Under the pieces are notes generated by a model. The model was not told the origin of the DNA. It saw only the letters and a program-made list of their open reading frames with translations, and searched no databases. The position numbers and the translations under genes are program-made. DNA of 64,000 nucleotides, taken from contig NZ_LJTC01000010.1 of NCBI RefSeq assembly GCF_001306915.1, positions 1 through 64,000 on the forward strand. The letters are read 5' to 3'. This document shows, one piece after another, positions 43,137 to 51,192 of the stretch (its first letter is position 1; each line of letters opens with the position of its first letter). The stretch comes from Pseudoalteromonas lipolytica (GTDB lineage Bacteria; Pseudomonadota; Gammaproteobacteria; Enterobacterales; Alteromonadaceae).

Positions 43137-44957
43137 GTGAATCCCAAACAAATCCGCAATTTTTATATCAATGAAGAGCAGTCTGTTTATTTGCTGTCTC
43201 ACCATGATGCTAAAAAGCACCGTCAATGGCTTAACATTTGTATTAAACAGCTTACTTTGCTTGGTTACAGTTACGTTGAATTAATTGGTTCTGGTGCGTT
43301 TGGATTTGTTTTTGCCGGTGTTGATGATGAAGACCTACCTTGGGTATTTAAGTTTTCACGGATAACCCTTGCACAAAGTGTACGTGATCGTCTAGAAGAC
43401 GAAGCGTACATGCTCTCGCAAGTTAATAATCCGCTGGTGCCAAAATTTTATGCCTTTGAACGCATTAAAAAGCAAGGCATTTTAATGATGGAGCGGGCTC
43501 TAGGTGAAGACTTAGAAAAAATTTCCATCAAGCAGGGGCGTTTTAGTGCAGCAAAAGTCATGGCGCTTGCTCTTAGGCTACGTAATGTGCTGGTAGATTT
43601 ACGTGAACACAAAAATGGCTTAAGCCCACAGCCTATTGTACATGGCGATATTAAACCCTCTAACATTGTTTATGATGAACAAACTAATAAGTTGTCGTTG
43701 GTAGACTGGGGCAGTTCTGTTTATGCACAAATAGATGCTGAAGGTAATCCGGTTGCTAGCAACTTTATGGATCTTATGTCTGCTGATATAAGCACAACCA
43801 ATGCACGTATGGGTGATGTGTATTTTATTGGTGATGAGCAAATGTCGGGCGGGCAGTCATCGCCACGTTTTGATGAGCAAGGTGTTGCTTCAACTCTTTA
43901 TGCACTGGCATCTGCACAATCTTGCCGATTTGGTGCGGCGGTTATTCCGGCTACAAGCCTGAATTTACCTATGGAGCTTGCCCGGGTTATTGACGGTATG
44001 CTTTCAAAAGATAAGGCAACCAGAGATGGCGCTGGTGATTATTTTATGCGAAACATGCCTACAATGGCTAAAGCTTACCTCCCTGAGCTGCCCCGTAAAG
44101 TCATTCGCCCTTATATCCCTTATTGGTTTAGTGAGTTTGATGAACACCCAGACACGGTAGTTTATAGCTCACGTAAACAATTTTTAAGACAAGCGGACCA
44201 TAATCAACAATTACTTGATGTAAACGATGCCCAGCTCGACAGGTACTACAAAGAGTTTTTATTTGATACCGGCGACACCGAAAAAGCATTTTTGGCCTCT
44301 ATTAGCCGATTAGCAAAATATCCGGTAGTAGGGGGCCTTAGTTTTCATTGGAAAGAAAACTCACTGTTTGTTGAATCATCACTTATCCTGCATGATGAAA
44401 CACTTGGTACAGCCTTTACCGATGCCATTAACAACACGGTGATGTTAGCACAGGGGATTGAACAAAAAGGTCTCTTTAAATGTTGTTTGTTTGATGCGCG
44501 TAAGACCATTCAGCTCGAACGTGATGGCACAGGTGCGTTTAAGTTTGAGAATTTACCTGAGCTTGATTACGAAGTAATGGATGTACAAGCCTCAGACGTA
44601 ACCAGACCGCATTCGTACTTTGAAGATGGTAAAGACCCTGATGAGCAATTACAGCTCCCGAAAAAGGTTATAAAGTGCGTATTTGAGCTAAACCAAATAC
44701 ACCATACAGGCTGTATTATTTTTGAAGCCTTACCTGATAGGATGAAGATACACCATTACTATCGTCTGCTAGATGCCAGTAAAGAACCAGAATTTAAACG
44801 TTTATTAAGTAAGCTCATGCAATACGCGGTTAATATCACAGATGTGGGTGTAGCAGGATTTATGAAGCTACCTTACAAGAATACTCGTGAATTTGATTTG
44901 TGTACTAAACAGCCCGATGAGTTTTATCCGCGAGACCCAAAAAGAGCTAAATGCTAA
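43137..44957 (+). CDS. Ser/Thr protein kinase-like protein with long C-terminal domain
   Basis: The GTG at 43137 (after GAGAG) gives 606 residues; a TTG at 43125 is also possible. The N-terminal kinase domain has a glycine loop IGSGAFGFVF (near residue 50), a lysine in PWVFKFSR, catalytic loop HGDIKPSNIV (near 169) and metal motif VDWGSS (near 188) in place of DFG. The arginine of HRD is replaced, so it is a non-RD kinase. The following 300 residues have no recognised domain and no membrane helix. Its substrate and signal are unknown. It leads into RDD and lipoyl-domain genes. Confidence 0.78.
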   Translation: MNPKQIRNFYINEEQSVYLLSHHDAKKHRQWLNICIKQLTLLGYSYVELIGSGAFGFVFAGVDDEDLPWVFKFSRITLAQSVRDRLEDEAYMLSQVNNPLVPKFYAFERIKKQGILMMERALGEDLEKISIKQGRFSAAKVMALALRLRNVLVDLREHKNGLSPQPIVHGDIKPSNIVYDEQTNKLSLVDWGSSVYAQIDAEGNPVASNFMDLMSADISTTNARMGDVYFIGDEQMSGGQSSPRFDEQGVASTLYALASAQSCRFGAAVIPATSLNLPMELARVIDGMLSKDKATRDGAGDYFMRNMPTMAKAYLPELPRKVIRPYIPYWFSEFDEHPDTVVYSSRKQFLRQADHNQQLLDVNDAQLDRYYKEFLFDTGDTEKAFLASISRLAKYPVVGGLSFHWKENSLFVESSLILHDETLGTAFTDAINNTVMLAQGIEQKGLFKCCLFDARKTIQLERDGTGAFKFENLPELDYEVMDVQASDVTRPHSYFEDGKDPDEQLQLPKKVIKCVFELNQIHHTGCIIFEALPDRMKIHHYYRLLDASKEPEFKRLLSKLMQYAVNITDVGVAGFMKLPYKNTREFDLCTKQPDEFYPRDPKRAKC

Positions 44958-44995
44958 AAGCTGACTAAATTAAAGCAGTAAGGAGAATAACAAAC

Positions 44996-45667
44996 ATGGA
45001 CTACACCCCAAATTATAAAAATTATTCATTGAATGAGCTTCTAGATGCTCAAAAATATATTGATAAAGATAGCTTCCCACAAAGAGCACAAGAGTTAGAA
45101 TTAGAGATAGCAAATAAAATAAAAGACCCAGAAATAAAAGCAGAGTTTGAAGAGCTAGAAACGAGTAAAAGGTATGCTACTTTTTGGCCTCGTTTTTGGG
45201 CCGCGATTATTGATGGTTTAATATTTACAGCATTACTTTATATTGAATGCTTACTCTTTGGCGTTGAATACTCTAACCAAAACATGGTTTTACAAGCCGT
45301 TAATGGCGTTCAGTATATTGGCTACGTTGTTTTTATGCATGGGTTTTATGGCCAAACTCTTGGTAAGATGGTGATGGATGTTAAAGTCCTCGATCATGAC
45401 ACTGAAACAGATATTAATCTTAAACAATCGGTTCGCCGAGAATCTGTAAATATTGCTATTAACTCATCTTGGATACTACTACTTTTATCTATTTCAATAT
45501 CGTTACAACAACTCGGTAGCATACATGAGTTTTTAACTTATTTAATTATGGGTTTGAGTTCTTTAGCTACACTATGGGCATTGTCAGAATTTATAACCAT
45601 GCTGTTTAATGAAAAGCGTCGTGCAATACATGACTTCATAGGTAAAACGGTTGTTGTTAGGTTGTAA
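44996..45667 (+). CDS. RDD-family integral membrane protein
   Basis: The 223-residue protein has a charged N-terminal helix region (about 1-58) followed by an RDD domain: RFWAAIIDGLIFTALLYIEC (first helix), GFYGQTLGKMVMDVKVLD (conserved loop) and two more helices near 155-205, ending NEKRRAIHDFIGKTVVV. RDD proteins are inner-membrane proteins of mostly unknown role, some linked to ion transport. AAGGAG precedes the ATG, 38 bases after the kinase stop. The co-location suggests a shared membrane process. Confidence 0.82.
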   Translation: MDYTPNYKNYSLNELLDAQKYIDKDSFPQRAQELELEIANKIKDPEIKAEFEELETSKRYATFWPRFWAAIIDGLIFTALLYIECLLFGVEYSNQNMVLQAVNGVQYIGYVVFMHGFYGQTLGKMVMDVKVLDHDTETDINLKQSVRRESVNIAINSSWILLLLSISISLQQLGSIHEFLTYLIMGLSSLATLWALSEFITMLFNEKRRAIHDFIGKTVVVRL

Positions 45668-45681
45668 TAAGGAGCGCGACT

Positions 45682-46080
45682 ATGTCAATCCCAATAAAAA
45701 TACCTGAATTACCAAATGATATTGGCGATGTTAAGGTAGCAAATGTTCATGTAGATGTTGGCGATATTGTTTTAGTTAATTCCCCCCTCTTTGATATAGA
45801 AACAGATAAAACAATATTAGAAATTCAAGCGTCTGAAGCAGGTGAAATTAGTGAATTTAAGGTTAAAGCTGGGGATTATGTTACTGCTAACCAAGTAGTT
45901 GGGATGATGTTACCTGATGAAAACGCTGAAATTAGATTTGTTCACTCTACACCGAAGGAAAATGCTACTTCTAAAGTAAACACCTCAGATAAAAAGAGTA
46001 AGAACCATCAAGTTCAACATTATTGGCTGCTAGTTCTTTTTTTTGTGGCTATTGTAGGTATTATTTATACAAGTTTGTAA
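45682..46080 (+). CDS. Stand-alone lipoyl/biotinyl domain with C-terminal membrane anchor
   Basis: The 132-residue protein starts with a complete lipoyl-type domain (about 1-78: VHVDVGDIVLVNSPLFDIETDKTILEIQA by pieces) in which the ETDK turn places Lys43 where E2 subunits carry lipoate. A polar linker (about 80-108) and one hydrophobic helix (YWLLVLFFVAIVGIIYTSL) follow at the very C-terminus. It is not part of a dehydrogenase operon; its neighbours are an RDD protein and a kinase. Whether Lys43 is modified is unknown. A good AAGGAG ribosome binding site lies 15 bases after the RDD gene. Confidence 0.82.
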   Translation: MSIPIKIPELPNDIGDVKVANVHVDVGDIVLVNSPLFDIETDKTILEIQASEAGEISEFKVKAGDYVTANQVVGMMLPDENAEIRFVHSTPKENATSKVNTSDKKSKNHQVQHYWLLVLFFVAIVGIIYTSL

Positions 46081-46211
46081 CTGAGAAGATGATGTTATTT
46101 GGCTTTTAACAGGTGTATTTAAAGCTAAACAATGACCAAATGATAATTAATGGAATCTTTATTTTAAAGAGAACTCTGAGTTAATAAGTAAAACCTTAAA
46201 ATGAAAAATTC

Positions 46212-46237
46212 AATAACCTGCTAAATAGCAGGTTATT
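46212..46237 (-). terminator. Terminator after gloA
   Basis: Arms AATAACCTGCT (46212-46222) and AGCAGGTTATT (46227-46237) pair perfectly around AAAT. It lies just after the gloA stop on the minus strand. Confidence 0.8.
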
Positions 46238-46249
46238 AAAGGGGCAGCC

Positions 46250-46780
46250 TTACTTATGCTCTTCAATGATCTCAGTGATCCCTTCAGCAGAAAGTATTTC
46301 TATCCAATAACCATCTGGGTCTTTAATAAAGGCTAAGCCTTTCATTGAGCCATCGTCTGGTTTTTTGACAAACTCAACATCATATTTTGCAAAACGCTCG
46401 CATGCTGCGTACACATCTGGCACGCTAATACCGATATGACCAAAGCCTTTTGGTTCATCATTACCACTATGGTAACCTGTAAAACTGTCGTCATTTTCTG
46501 TGCCCCAATTATGTGTAAGCTCGATAAGAGCAGGGCGGCGAAATACCCACTGTGCTTTTTCTTTATCGCTGCCTGTTGGCATGTCTTGCTCATAACCTAA
46601 AAAGTACAGCGTAAACTCCATTTTAGGGAAGTCATATTTACCAAGTAACTTCATACCTAAAACATTTTGATAGAAATCTAAAGAAGGCTTTGGATCTTTA
46701 ATGCGCAACATTGTCTGTTGCATTACATAACCTTGCGTAGCGGTTGCGATTTGTTCAGGTGATTCGTTGTAGTTAGACAT
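46250..46780 (-). CDS. gloA: Lactoylglutathione lyase (glyoxalase I), long form
   Basis: I start at the ATG at 46780, five bases after AGGA; an ATG at 46786 overlaps the binding site. The 176-residue protein is longer than E. coli GloA (135) and resembles the eukaryote-type enzyme. Features include [23 protein letters not shown] by pieces, ELTHNWGTE with a metal-binding glutamate, [11 protein letters not shown] with a metal histidine, and [10 protein letters not shown] with the catalytic glutamate. It converts the glutathione-methylglyoxal hemithioacetal to S-lactoylglutathione in the cytoplasm. Confidence 0.93.
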   Translation of the reverse strand: MSNYNESPEQIATATQGYVMQQTMLRIKDPKPSLDFYQNVLGMKLLGKYDFPKMEFTLYFLGYEQDMPTGSDKEKAQWVFRRPALIELTHNWGTENDDSFTGYHSGNDEPKGFGHIGISVPDVYAACERFAKYDVEFVKKPDDGSMKGLAFIKDPDGYWIEILSAEGITEIIEEHK

Positions 46781-46915
46781 ACACATCCTTTTTAGCTGAT
46801 ATTTCTGGTAATATAATTAGTCTAACATATTCACGTTACCCTTAAATTAATAACAAATATTTTTGATGTGCTAAGACAAATCTTCAGTTCTTAATTTGCT
46901 AACCCAAATAAAAAA

Positions 46916-46931
46916 CCGCCCAAACAGGCGG
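46916..46931 (-). terminator. Terminator after the VF530-type gene
   Basis: CCGCC (46916-46920) pairs with GGCGG (46927-46931). On the minus strand the hairpin is followed by six T. Confidence 0.75.
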
Positions 46932-46963
46932 CTTATTTCATCTTACAGCTCAAAGCTTAAAAA

Positions 46964-47380
46964 TCAATTACCCCAAGGATTACTCGCACTTGAACGTTGT
47001 TTTCTAGCTCGAGCAAGTTGTTTAGCTTCTTTTTTAGCGTGAATGCGTTTGGCGTCGGTAAAACTTAACTCACACGGTTCACCTGGTTTTTGATCAGCAG
47101 GGATCACGCGATCGCGTGGCGGTAATTCGTAGTTGACATTGTCTGGGCGTGGTAAGTTTTTAAGACGATACAAATAAAAGTTCTCGACTTTTTCTTGAGC
47201 CCATTGGGTTTTACGTAAAAACTTAACCGTAGATTTAACATCTGGATTATTCTTAAAGCAGTTCAACCGCATATAGGCGTGGAGTAATTCCCAGCCATAT
47301 TGTTCCACAAGCTCTGTTACGACTTGCTCAATACCAACACCTTGTAGCGGGTTATTGCTGAAAATTTCTTTATTACTCAT
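46964..47380 (-). CDS. VF530-type DNA-binding protein (DUF2132)
   Basis: The 138-residue protein starts with the VF530 fold region: NPLQGVGIEQVVTELVEQYGWELL, then LNCFKNNPDVKSTVKFLRKTQWAQEKVE. This small helical domain was defined structurally in Vibrio fischeri and is thought to bind DNA. A basic C-terminal tail (KRIHAKKEAKQLARARKQR) is present beyond the core and would favour nucleic-acid contact. The biological role is unknown. It is a single-gene unit. Confidence 0.85.
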   Translation of the reverse strand: MSNKEIFSNNPLQGVGIEQVVTELVEQYGWELLHAYMRLNCFKNNPDVKSTVKFLRKTQWAQEKVENFYLYRLKNLPRPDNVNYELPPRDRVIPADQKPGEPCELSFTDAKRIHAKKEAKQLARARKQRSSASNPWGN

Positions 47381-47563
47381 ATCATGCTCTTGTTTATTGT
47401 TTACGTAATTAGTTAATTATAATTTGAAAGATCTAATTTAGATACCGCTTATCAATTTGATATACGAACCATTTTAAAAGTTTACATGTTTACCTTATAT
47501 GGGTAATCTATGCGCTTGAATTGGCATGAGGCTAATTTATTAAATTGATTAAGGAATCTATAA

Positions 47564-48130
47564 ATGGGACTTTTTGATAAGATCAAAACACAAGCTAATA
47601 CAATTGGAACAAATATTAGTGAATCAACCTCTAAACTAACCAGTGATATCTCTACTGCGTCGAAAGAAAAATCAAAGCTTTCAGCGATTAATTCTGAAAT
47701 TACTTCAATTAACGGGCAACTAAATATTGCTTACCAAGACATTGGTAAAAAGTATGTATCTAATTTAGTCGATAATAAGGGTGAAAATGTTGAAGCTGTT
47801 CTAAAAGATACACTCGACAGAATAGAGCCTCTTTTAGAGAAAAAAATAGAGCTTGAGAAAGAAGCAGTAGAAATTGAGAAAAAATTAAAAGATCAGATAA
47901 TTCTACAAGAAAAAGCAATTTTTCAACGTGAGTTTGATGAAGAAAAAGAAAAGCTAGAGAAAGCTGTGAAACTGGATGTATTAACAGAAAAAGAGATGCA
48001 GGATAAATTAGCTAGAGCTCAGCTTAAATTGGATAATTTTGATAATATTCGTAAAGTTAAAAAACAGTACGATATGCAATTAATTTCAAAGGAAGAACTA
48101 AACGAAAAGCTTGCGGCGTTTGGTGTTTAA
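47564..48130 (+). CDS. Coiled-coil protein with SHOCT-like end, unknown function
   Basis: The 188-residue soluble protein opens with MGLFDKIKTQANTIGTNISE, an amphipathic start seen in some phage-shock and envelope-stress proteins. A long coiled coil (about 85-155, with EKKIELEKEAVEIEKKLKD) follows, and the end, VKKQYDMQLISKEELNEKLAAF, resembles a SHOCT domain. No enzymatic motif or signal peptide is seen. AAGGA lies upstream of the ATG. It may help oligomer or membrane-surface assembly; this is inference. Confidence 0.7.
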   Translation: MGLFDKIKTQANTIGTNISESTSKLTSDISTASKEKSKLSAINSEITSINGQLNIAYQDIGKKYVSNLVDNKGENVEAVLKDTLDRIEPLLEKKIELEKEAVEIEKKLKDQIILQEKAIFQREFDEEKEKLEKAVKLDVLTEKEMQDKLARAQLKLDNFDNIRKVKKQYDMQLISKEELNEKLAAFGV

Positions 48131-48143
48131 ATTCTTTTTTTAA

Positions 48144-48170
48144 AAAGGCTCTAAGGTGTTTAGAGCCTTT
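48144..48170. terminator. Bidirectional terminator
   Basis: AAAGGCTCTA (48144-48153) pairs with TAGAGCCTTT (48161-48170) between two converging genes. A-runs and T-runs flank both sides. Confidence 0.85.
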
Positions 48171-48177
48171 AAATCTA

Positions 48178-49167
48178 TTACTTACAATTAACTACTACAC
48201 GGCCGCGTATTTCACCTTTTAATAGGGCTTCTGCATTTGCAATGGCCTCAGATAGCGTAATTTCTTGTGAAATAGTATCTAGGTACTGCGCCTCAACTAA
48301 CTCACTTAAACGTTGCCATGCTTCAATTCGGTCAGCTTTAGGGCGCATTACGCTATCAATACCCATTAGGCTAATGCCACGAAGGATAAACGGCGCTACC
48401 GTTGCCGGAAAGTCCATACCTTGTGCTAAACCACAGGCTGTTACAACACCACCGTATTTAATCGATGCACACACATTTGCAAGGGTGTGGCTACCCACAG
48501 AATCAATTGCACCAGCGAATTGCTCTTTTGCCAGTGGTTTACCAGGTGCTGAGAATTCATCGCGAGATAAAACACGTTTTGCGCCTAATTTTTCAAGGTG
48601 ATCTGCTTCGTTCATACGGCCTGTTGTGGCAACAACATCAAAGCCAAGCTTATTAAGTAAATAGATAGCAAAACTGCCCACGCCGCCATTAGCACCGGTA
48701 ACAAGAATTTCGCCACTTTGGGGTGTGATACCTTGTTTTTCTAAAGCGATGATACTCAGCATTGCGGTATACCCCGCAGTACCAATTTGCATTGCTTGTT
48801 TTGGTGTTAAATTAGCGGGAAGGGGGATAAGCCAATCTGCACTCATAGACGCTTTTGAACTCAAACCACCTTGGTATTTTTCCCCAACACCAAAGCCATT
48901 TAACAGAACTTTATCACCTACTTTAAATTCATCACTTTTAGACTCAGTCACTGTGCCTGCAAGGTCAATACCTGGGATCATTGGAAATGTTCTTACCACA
49001 GGGCCTTTACCTGTAATCGCTAAAGCATCTTTGTAATTCAAAGTGCTGTAGTCAACATCAATATTTACATCGTGCTGGTGGATGCTCTCTACAGGAAAGT
49101 CTGTGTATTCGGCACGATAGCCTTGATCATCTTTGTTGATAACTACCGATTTTACTGATGTTGTCAT
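48178..49167 (-). CDS. AcuI/YhdH-type medium-chain reductase (acrylyl-CoA reductase-like)
   Basis: The 329-residue protein belongs to the zinc-free medium-chain reductase family. YSTLNYKDALAITGKG and FPMIPGIDLAGTV are typical of YhdH/AcuI, and VTGANGGVGSFAIYLL is the NADPH-binding Rossmann motif. AcuI reduces toxic acrylyl-CoA to propionyl-CoA in marine bacteria; YhdH has the same activity. The TetR-type regulator is encoded 61 bases upstream, with an operator (49179-49195) directly before this start, so the gene is probably induced by an electrophile. Confidence 0.88.
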   Translation of the reverse strand: MTTSVKSVVINKDDQGYRAEYTDFPVESIHQHDVNIDVDYSTLNYKDALAITGKGPVVRTFPMIPGIDLAGTVTESKSDEFKVGDKVLLNGFGVGEKYQGGLSSKASMSADWLIPLPANLTPKQAMQIGTAGYTAMLSIIALEKQGITPQSGEILVTGANGGVGSFAIYLLNKLGFDVVATTGRMNEADHLEKLGAKRVLSRDEFSAPGKPLAKEQFAGAIDSVGSHTLANVCASIKYGGVVTACGLAQGMDFPATVAPFILRGISLMGIDSVMRPKADRIEAWQRLSELVEAQYLDTISQEITLSEAIANAEALLKGEIRGRVVVNCK

Positions 49168-49178
49168 GTTGACTCCTT

Positions 49179-49195
49179 TTAGACCGATCGTCTTT
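49179..49195. promoter_or_regulatory. TetR-type operator upstream of the reductase gene
   Basis: TTAGACCGATCGTCTTT is centred on the palindrome CGATCG and shares TTAGACCGATCG with the site at 49872-49889. It lies 12-28 bases before the reductase start, where a bound repressor would block transcription. Confidence 0.65.
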
Positions 49196-49228
49196 TAATG
49201 GTTAAAATAAAACCGTATTAAAACGGCA

Positions 49229-49861
49229 TTATAAAATTAAGCGTAAAAATTGAGCTGTATAAAGGGTAAGCGGTTCACTTGATTTATCAAGTTTAGAGCG
49301 CATCACTGCGCCTTCCCAGCCAATCCAGAAGAACTCAGCAAGCATTTTACAATCTGATGATTGAGGTATTTGTTTTTGTTGCTTCGCGTCTATTAAGCAG
49401 TGTTCAATTAGAGCTTGCCAGCTGGTGTAAGCCTGCTTAATACGTGCAATCATTGCTTCATTAAGGTAGCTGAGCTCTTGGTTTAAATTACCAATTAAGC
49501 AGCCGCGATTAAACTCAAACTTTGCCATGCCTTGTTTAGCGTCATTAGCAAACAGTACAATCCTTTCAAGAGGGGTTGTTGCATCGTTTGCTAGGTGGCG
49601 TTTTAACTTTGCCTGAAAATAGCTGTCGTAAGCATCTATGAGTGCCAAGCCGAAATCATTTTTACTTTTAAAGTAATGATAAAAAGATCCCTTAGGTACT
49701 TGTGCTGATTTTAAGATTAAATCAATGCCGGTTGCGCTAAAGCCTTTTTCAGTTAATACGGCTAACCCTGTATTAATTAGTAGGGCACGCGTATCTGCAT
49801 TTGAACGCGCTATTTTTGGTGGCCTGCCACGACGGCTCGGCACAGAGTTATTTGTTTCCAT
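49229..49861 (-). CDS. TetR/AcrR-family repressor of the reductase gene
   Basis: From the ATG at 49861 the protein has 210 residues; an ATG at 49870 adds three residues and no better binding site. The N-terminal helix-turn-helix reads ARSNADTRALLINTGLAVLTEKG then FSATGIDLILKSAQVPKGSFYHYFKSK, the standard TetR pattern. The start RRGRPPKIA is basic, as in NemR/AcuR-like regulators. It probably represses itself and the reductase gene through the two matching palindromes. The ligand is not known. Confidence 0.88.
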   Translation of the reverse strand: METNNSVPSRRGRPPKIARSNADTRALLINTGLAVLTEKGFSATGIDLILKSAQVPKGSFYHYFKSKNDFGLALIDAYDSYFQAKLKRHLANDATTPLERIVLFANDAKQGMAKFEFNRGCLIGNLNQELSYLNEAMIARIKQAYTSWQALIEHCLIDAKQQKQIPQSSDCKMLAEFFWIGWEGAVMRSKLDKSSEPLTLYTAQFLRLIL

Positions 49862-50234
49862 GAGCACCATATTAGACCGATCGGTTTTTAATATGCAAGT
49901 AATAAATAGACTAAATTGTAATCATCACAAATTTGTCATGATTACAATTTAATTGGGAACTTTGTAGAAATAGGCTAGGTCACAAATATTGAAGCTAAAA
50001 GAGCTGTATCGTTTTTAGCTGAATTTAAGTGTATTAATAGATGGTTTTAGTTAAAGAGGTACGACCACTTAGTCATTTAAAATGTTAATTCATTTGAGCA
50101 TCAGCACGTTAGTTATTGTCAATTTATTTAATTGCTTTTTGCTATTTGAATTTAACAGTTTTATTAACTATTCATTAAATGTAGATGTCAATTTCGCTAC
50201 ATATCTATAAATATAAAAGGTGAGGATATTACCT
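49862..50234. other. Region between the TetR gene and rmf
   Basis: These 370 bases hold the TetR operator (49872-49889) and, further right, the rmf promoter and leader. AGCTAAAA at 49993-50000 and TTTTAGCT at 50013-50020 form a weak inverted repeat without a T-run. The rmf ribosome binding site (AGGTGAGG) lies near 50218-50225. Nothing else was recognised in this AT-rich stretch. Confidence 0.5.
49872..49889. promoter_or_regulatory. TetR-type operator at the regulator's own start
   Basis: The site contains the perfect 10-base palindrome ACCGATCGGT, flanked as TTAG...TTTT, and lies directly before the regulator gene. Confidence 0.7.
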
Positions 50235-50405
50235 ATGAAGAGACAGAAAAGAGATCGTTTAGAAAGAGCTCATTCTCAAGGTTATAAAGCAGGTTTGGCA
50301 GGCCGTTCCAAAGAACAATGCCCTTATCAACAAATAGACCCTAAATCAGAATGGTTAGGCGGCTGGCGAGAAGCCATTGAAAACCGAAATATGTTTAAAA
50401 CTTAA
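50235..50405 (+). CDS. rmf: Ribosome modulation factor
   Basis: The 56-residue protein MKRQKRDRLERAHSQGYKAG onward is very close to E. coli RMF (55 residues), with the conserved CPYQ, SEWLGGWREA and the basic N-terminus. RMF drives 70S ribosomes into inactive 100S dimers in stationary phase. A longer frame opens at 50220, but homology fixes the ATG at 50235. A strong terminator follows. It lies next to fabA in a converging arrangement. Confidence 0.97.
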   Translation: MKRQKRDRLERAHSQGYKAGLAGRSKEQCPYQQIDPKSEWLGGWREAIENRNMFKT

Positions 50406-50425
50406 AGTAGGCACCTTATTTACGC

Positions 50426-50452
50426 AAAAAAGCCCCACTTTGGGGCTTTTTT
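50426..50452. terminator. Bidirectional terminator between rmf and fabA
   Basis: Twelve-base perfect arms (50426-50437 and 50441-50452, core GCCCCA/TGGGGC) with a CTT loop, A-run left and T-run right. Confidence 0.93.
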
Positions 50453-50469
50453 GTATCTACAAATTAATA

Positions 50470-50985
50470 TTAGAATGCAGATGTATCTTGGAAAAGACCT
50501 ACTTTAAGATCTTTTGCTTCATAGATTACGCGGCCATCTACTTCTACAGTACCATCAGCCATACCCATGAATAATTTACGTTTAATTACACGCTTCATGT
50601 CTAAACGATAAGTTACTTTTTTAGCTGTCGGTAAGATTTGACCTGTGAATTTAACTTCACCTACACCAAGTGCACGACCAAGACCTGGACCACCAGACCA
50701 ACCTAGGAAGAAACCAACTAATTGCCACATAGCATCAAGACCAAGACAACCAGGCATTACTGGGTCACCTTTAAAGTGACAGTCGAAGAACCAAAGATCA
50801 GGGTTGATATCTAGTTCTGCAACGATTTGGCCTTTACCGTGCTCACCACCATCAGCAGTGATAGAGATAATGCGGTCCATCATTAACATGTTGTCACTTG
50901 GTAAACGACAGTTGCCTTCACCGAACATTTCACCTTGACCGCAAAGGACCAATTCTTCTTTTGTATAGCTGTTTTTAGGTTCCAT
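50470..50985 (-). CDS. fabA: 3-hydroxydecanoyl-ACP dehydratase/isomerase
   Basis: From the ATG at 50985 (after GAGAG) the protein has 171 residues, close to E. coli FabA (172); an ATG at 50994 adds three. It introduces the double bond for unsaturated fatty acids at the C10 stage. The catalytic histidine lies in [17 protein letters not shown] and the aspartate in GLDAMWQLV; the C-terminus GLFQDTSAF is identical to E. coli. A FabR-like palindrome at 51020-51043 lies upstream. It is a single-gene unit. Confidence 0.97.
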   Translation of the reverse strand: MEPKNSYTKEELVLCGQGEMFGEGNCRLPSDNMLMMDRIISITADGGEHGKGQIVAELDINPDLWFFDCHFKGDPVMPGCLGLDAMWQLVGFFLGWSGGPGLGRALGVGEVKFTGQILPTAKKVTYRLDMKRVIKRKLFMGMADGTVEVDGRVIYEAKDLKVGLFQDTSAF

Positions 50986-51019
50986 AACTCTCATTCATCG
51001 CTTAGAAATTGCCCCGTAC

Positions 51020-51043
51020 TTTAGCGTACACTTGTACGCTAAA
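51020..51043. promoter_or_regulatory. FabR-type palindrome upstream of fabA
   Basis: Arms TTTAGCGTAC (51020-51029) and GTACGCTAAA (51034-51043) are perfectly complementary around ACTT. The AGCGTAC/GTACGCT core matches FabR operators of E. coli fabA and fabB as I recall them. Confidence 0.8.
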
Positions 51044-51192
51044 CAACTCGGAGCAGTTAATTATTTGCTATTTTTCGCTTGTTTTATGACCATTTAATTA
51101 AACTGTCGCTGATAAAGGGAGATAAAACCGCGCATTGTGAAGTAAAAATCATTATAATTGCTGTGATTCTTTAACCAGTCTAAAGGAAATTT

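Noticed and set aside
49993-50020. Inverted repeat AGCTAAAA/TTTTAGCT considered as terminator
   Set aside because: AT-rich, long loop, no T-run and no gene ending nearby.
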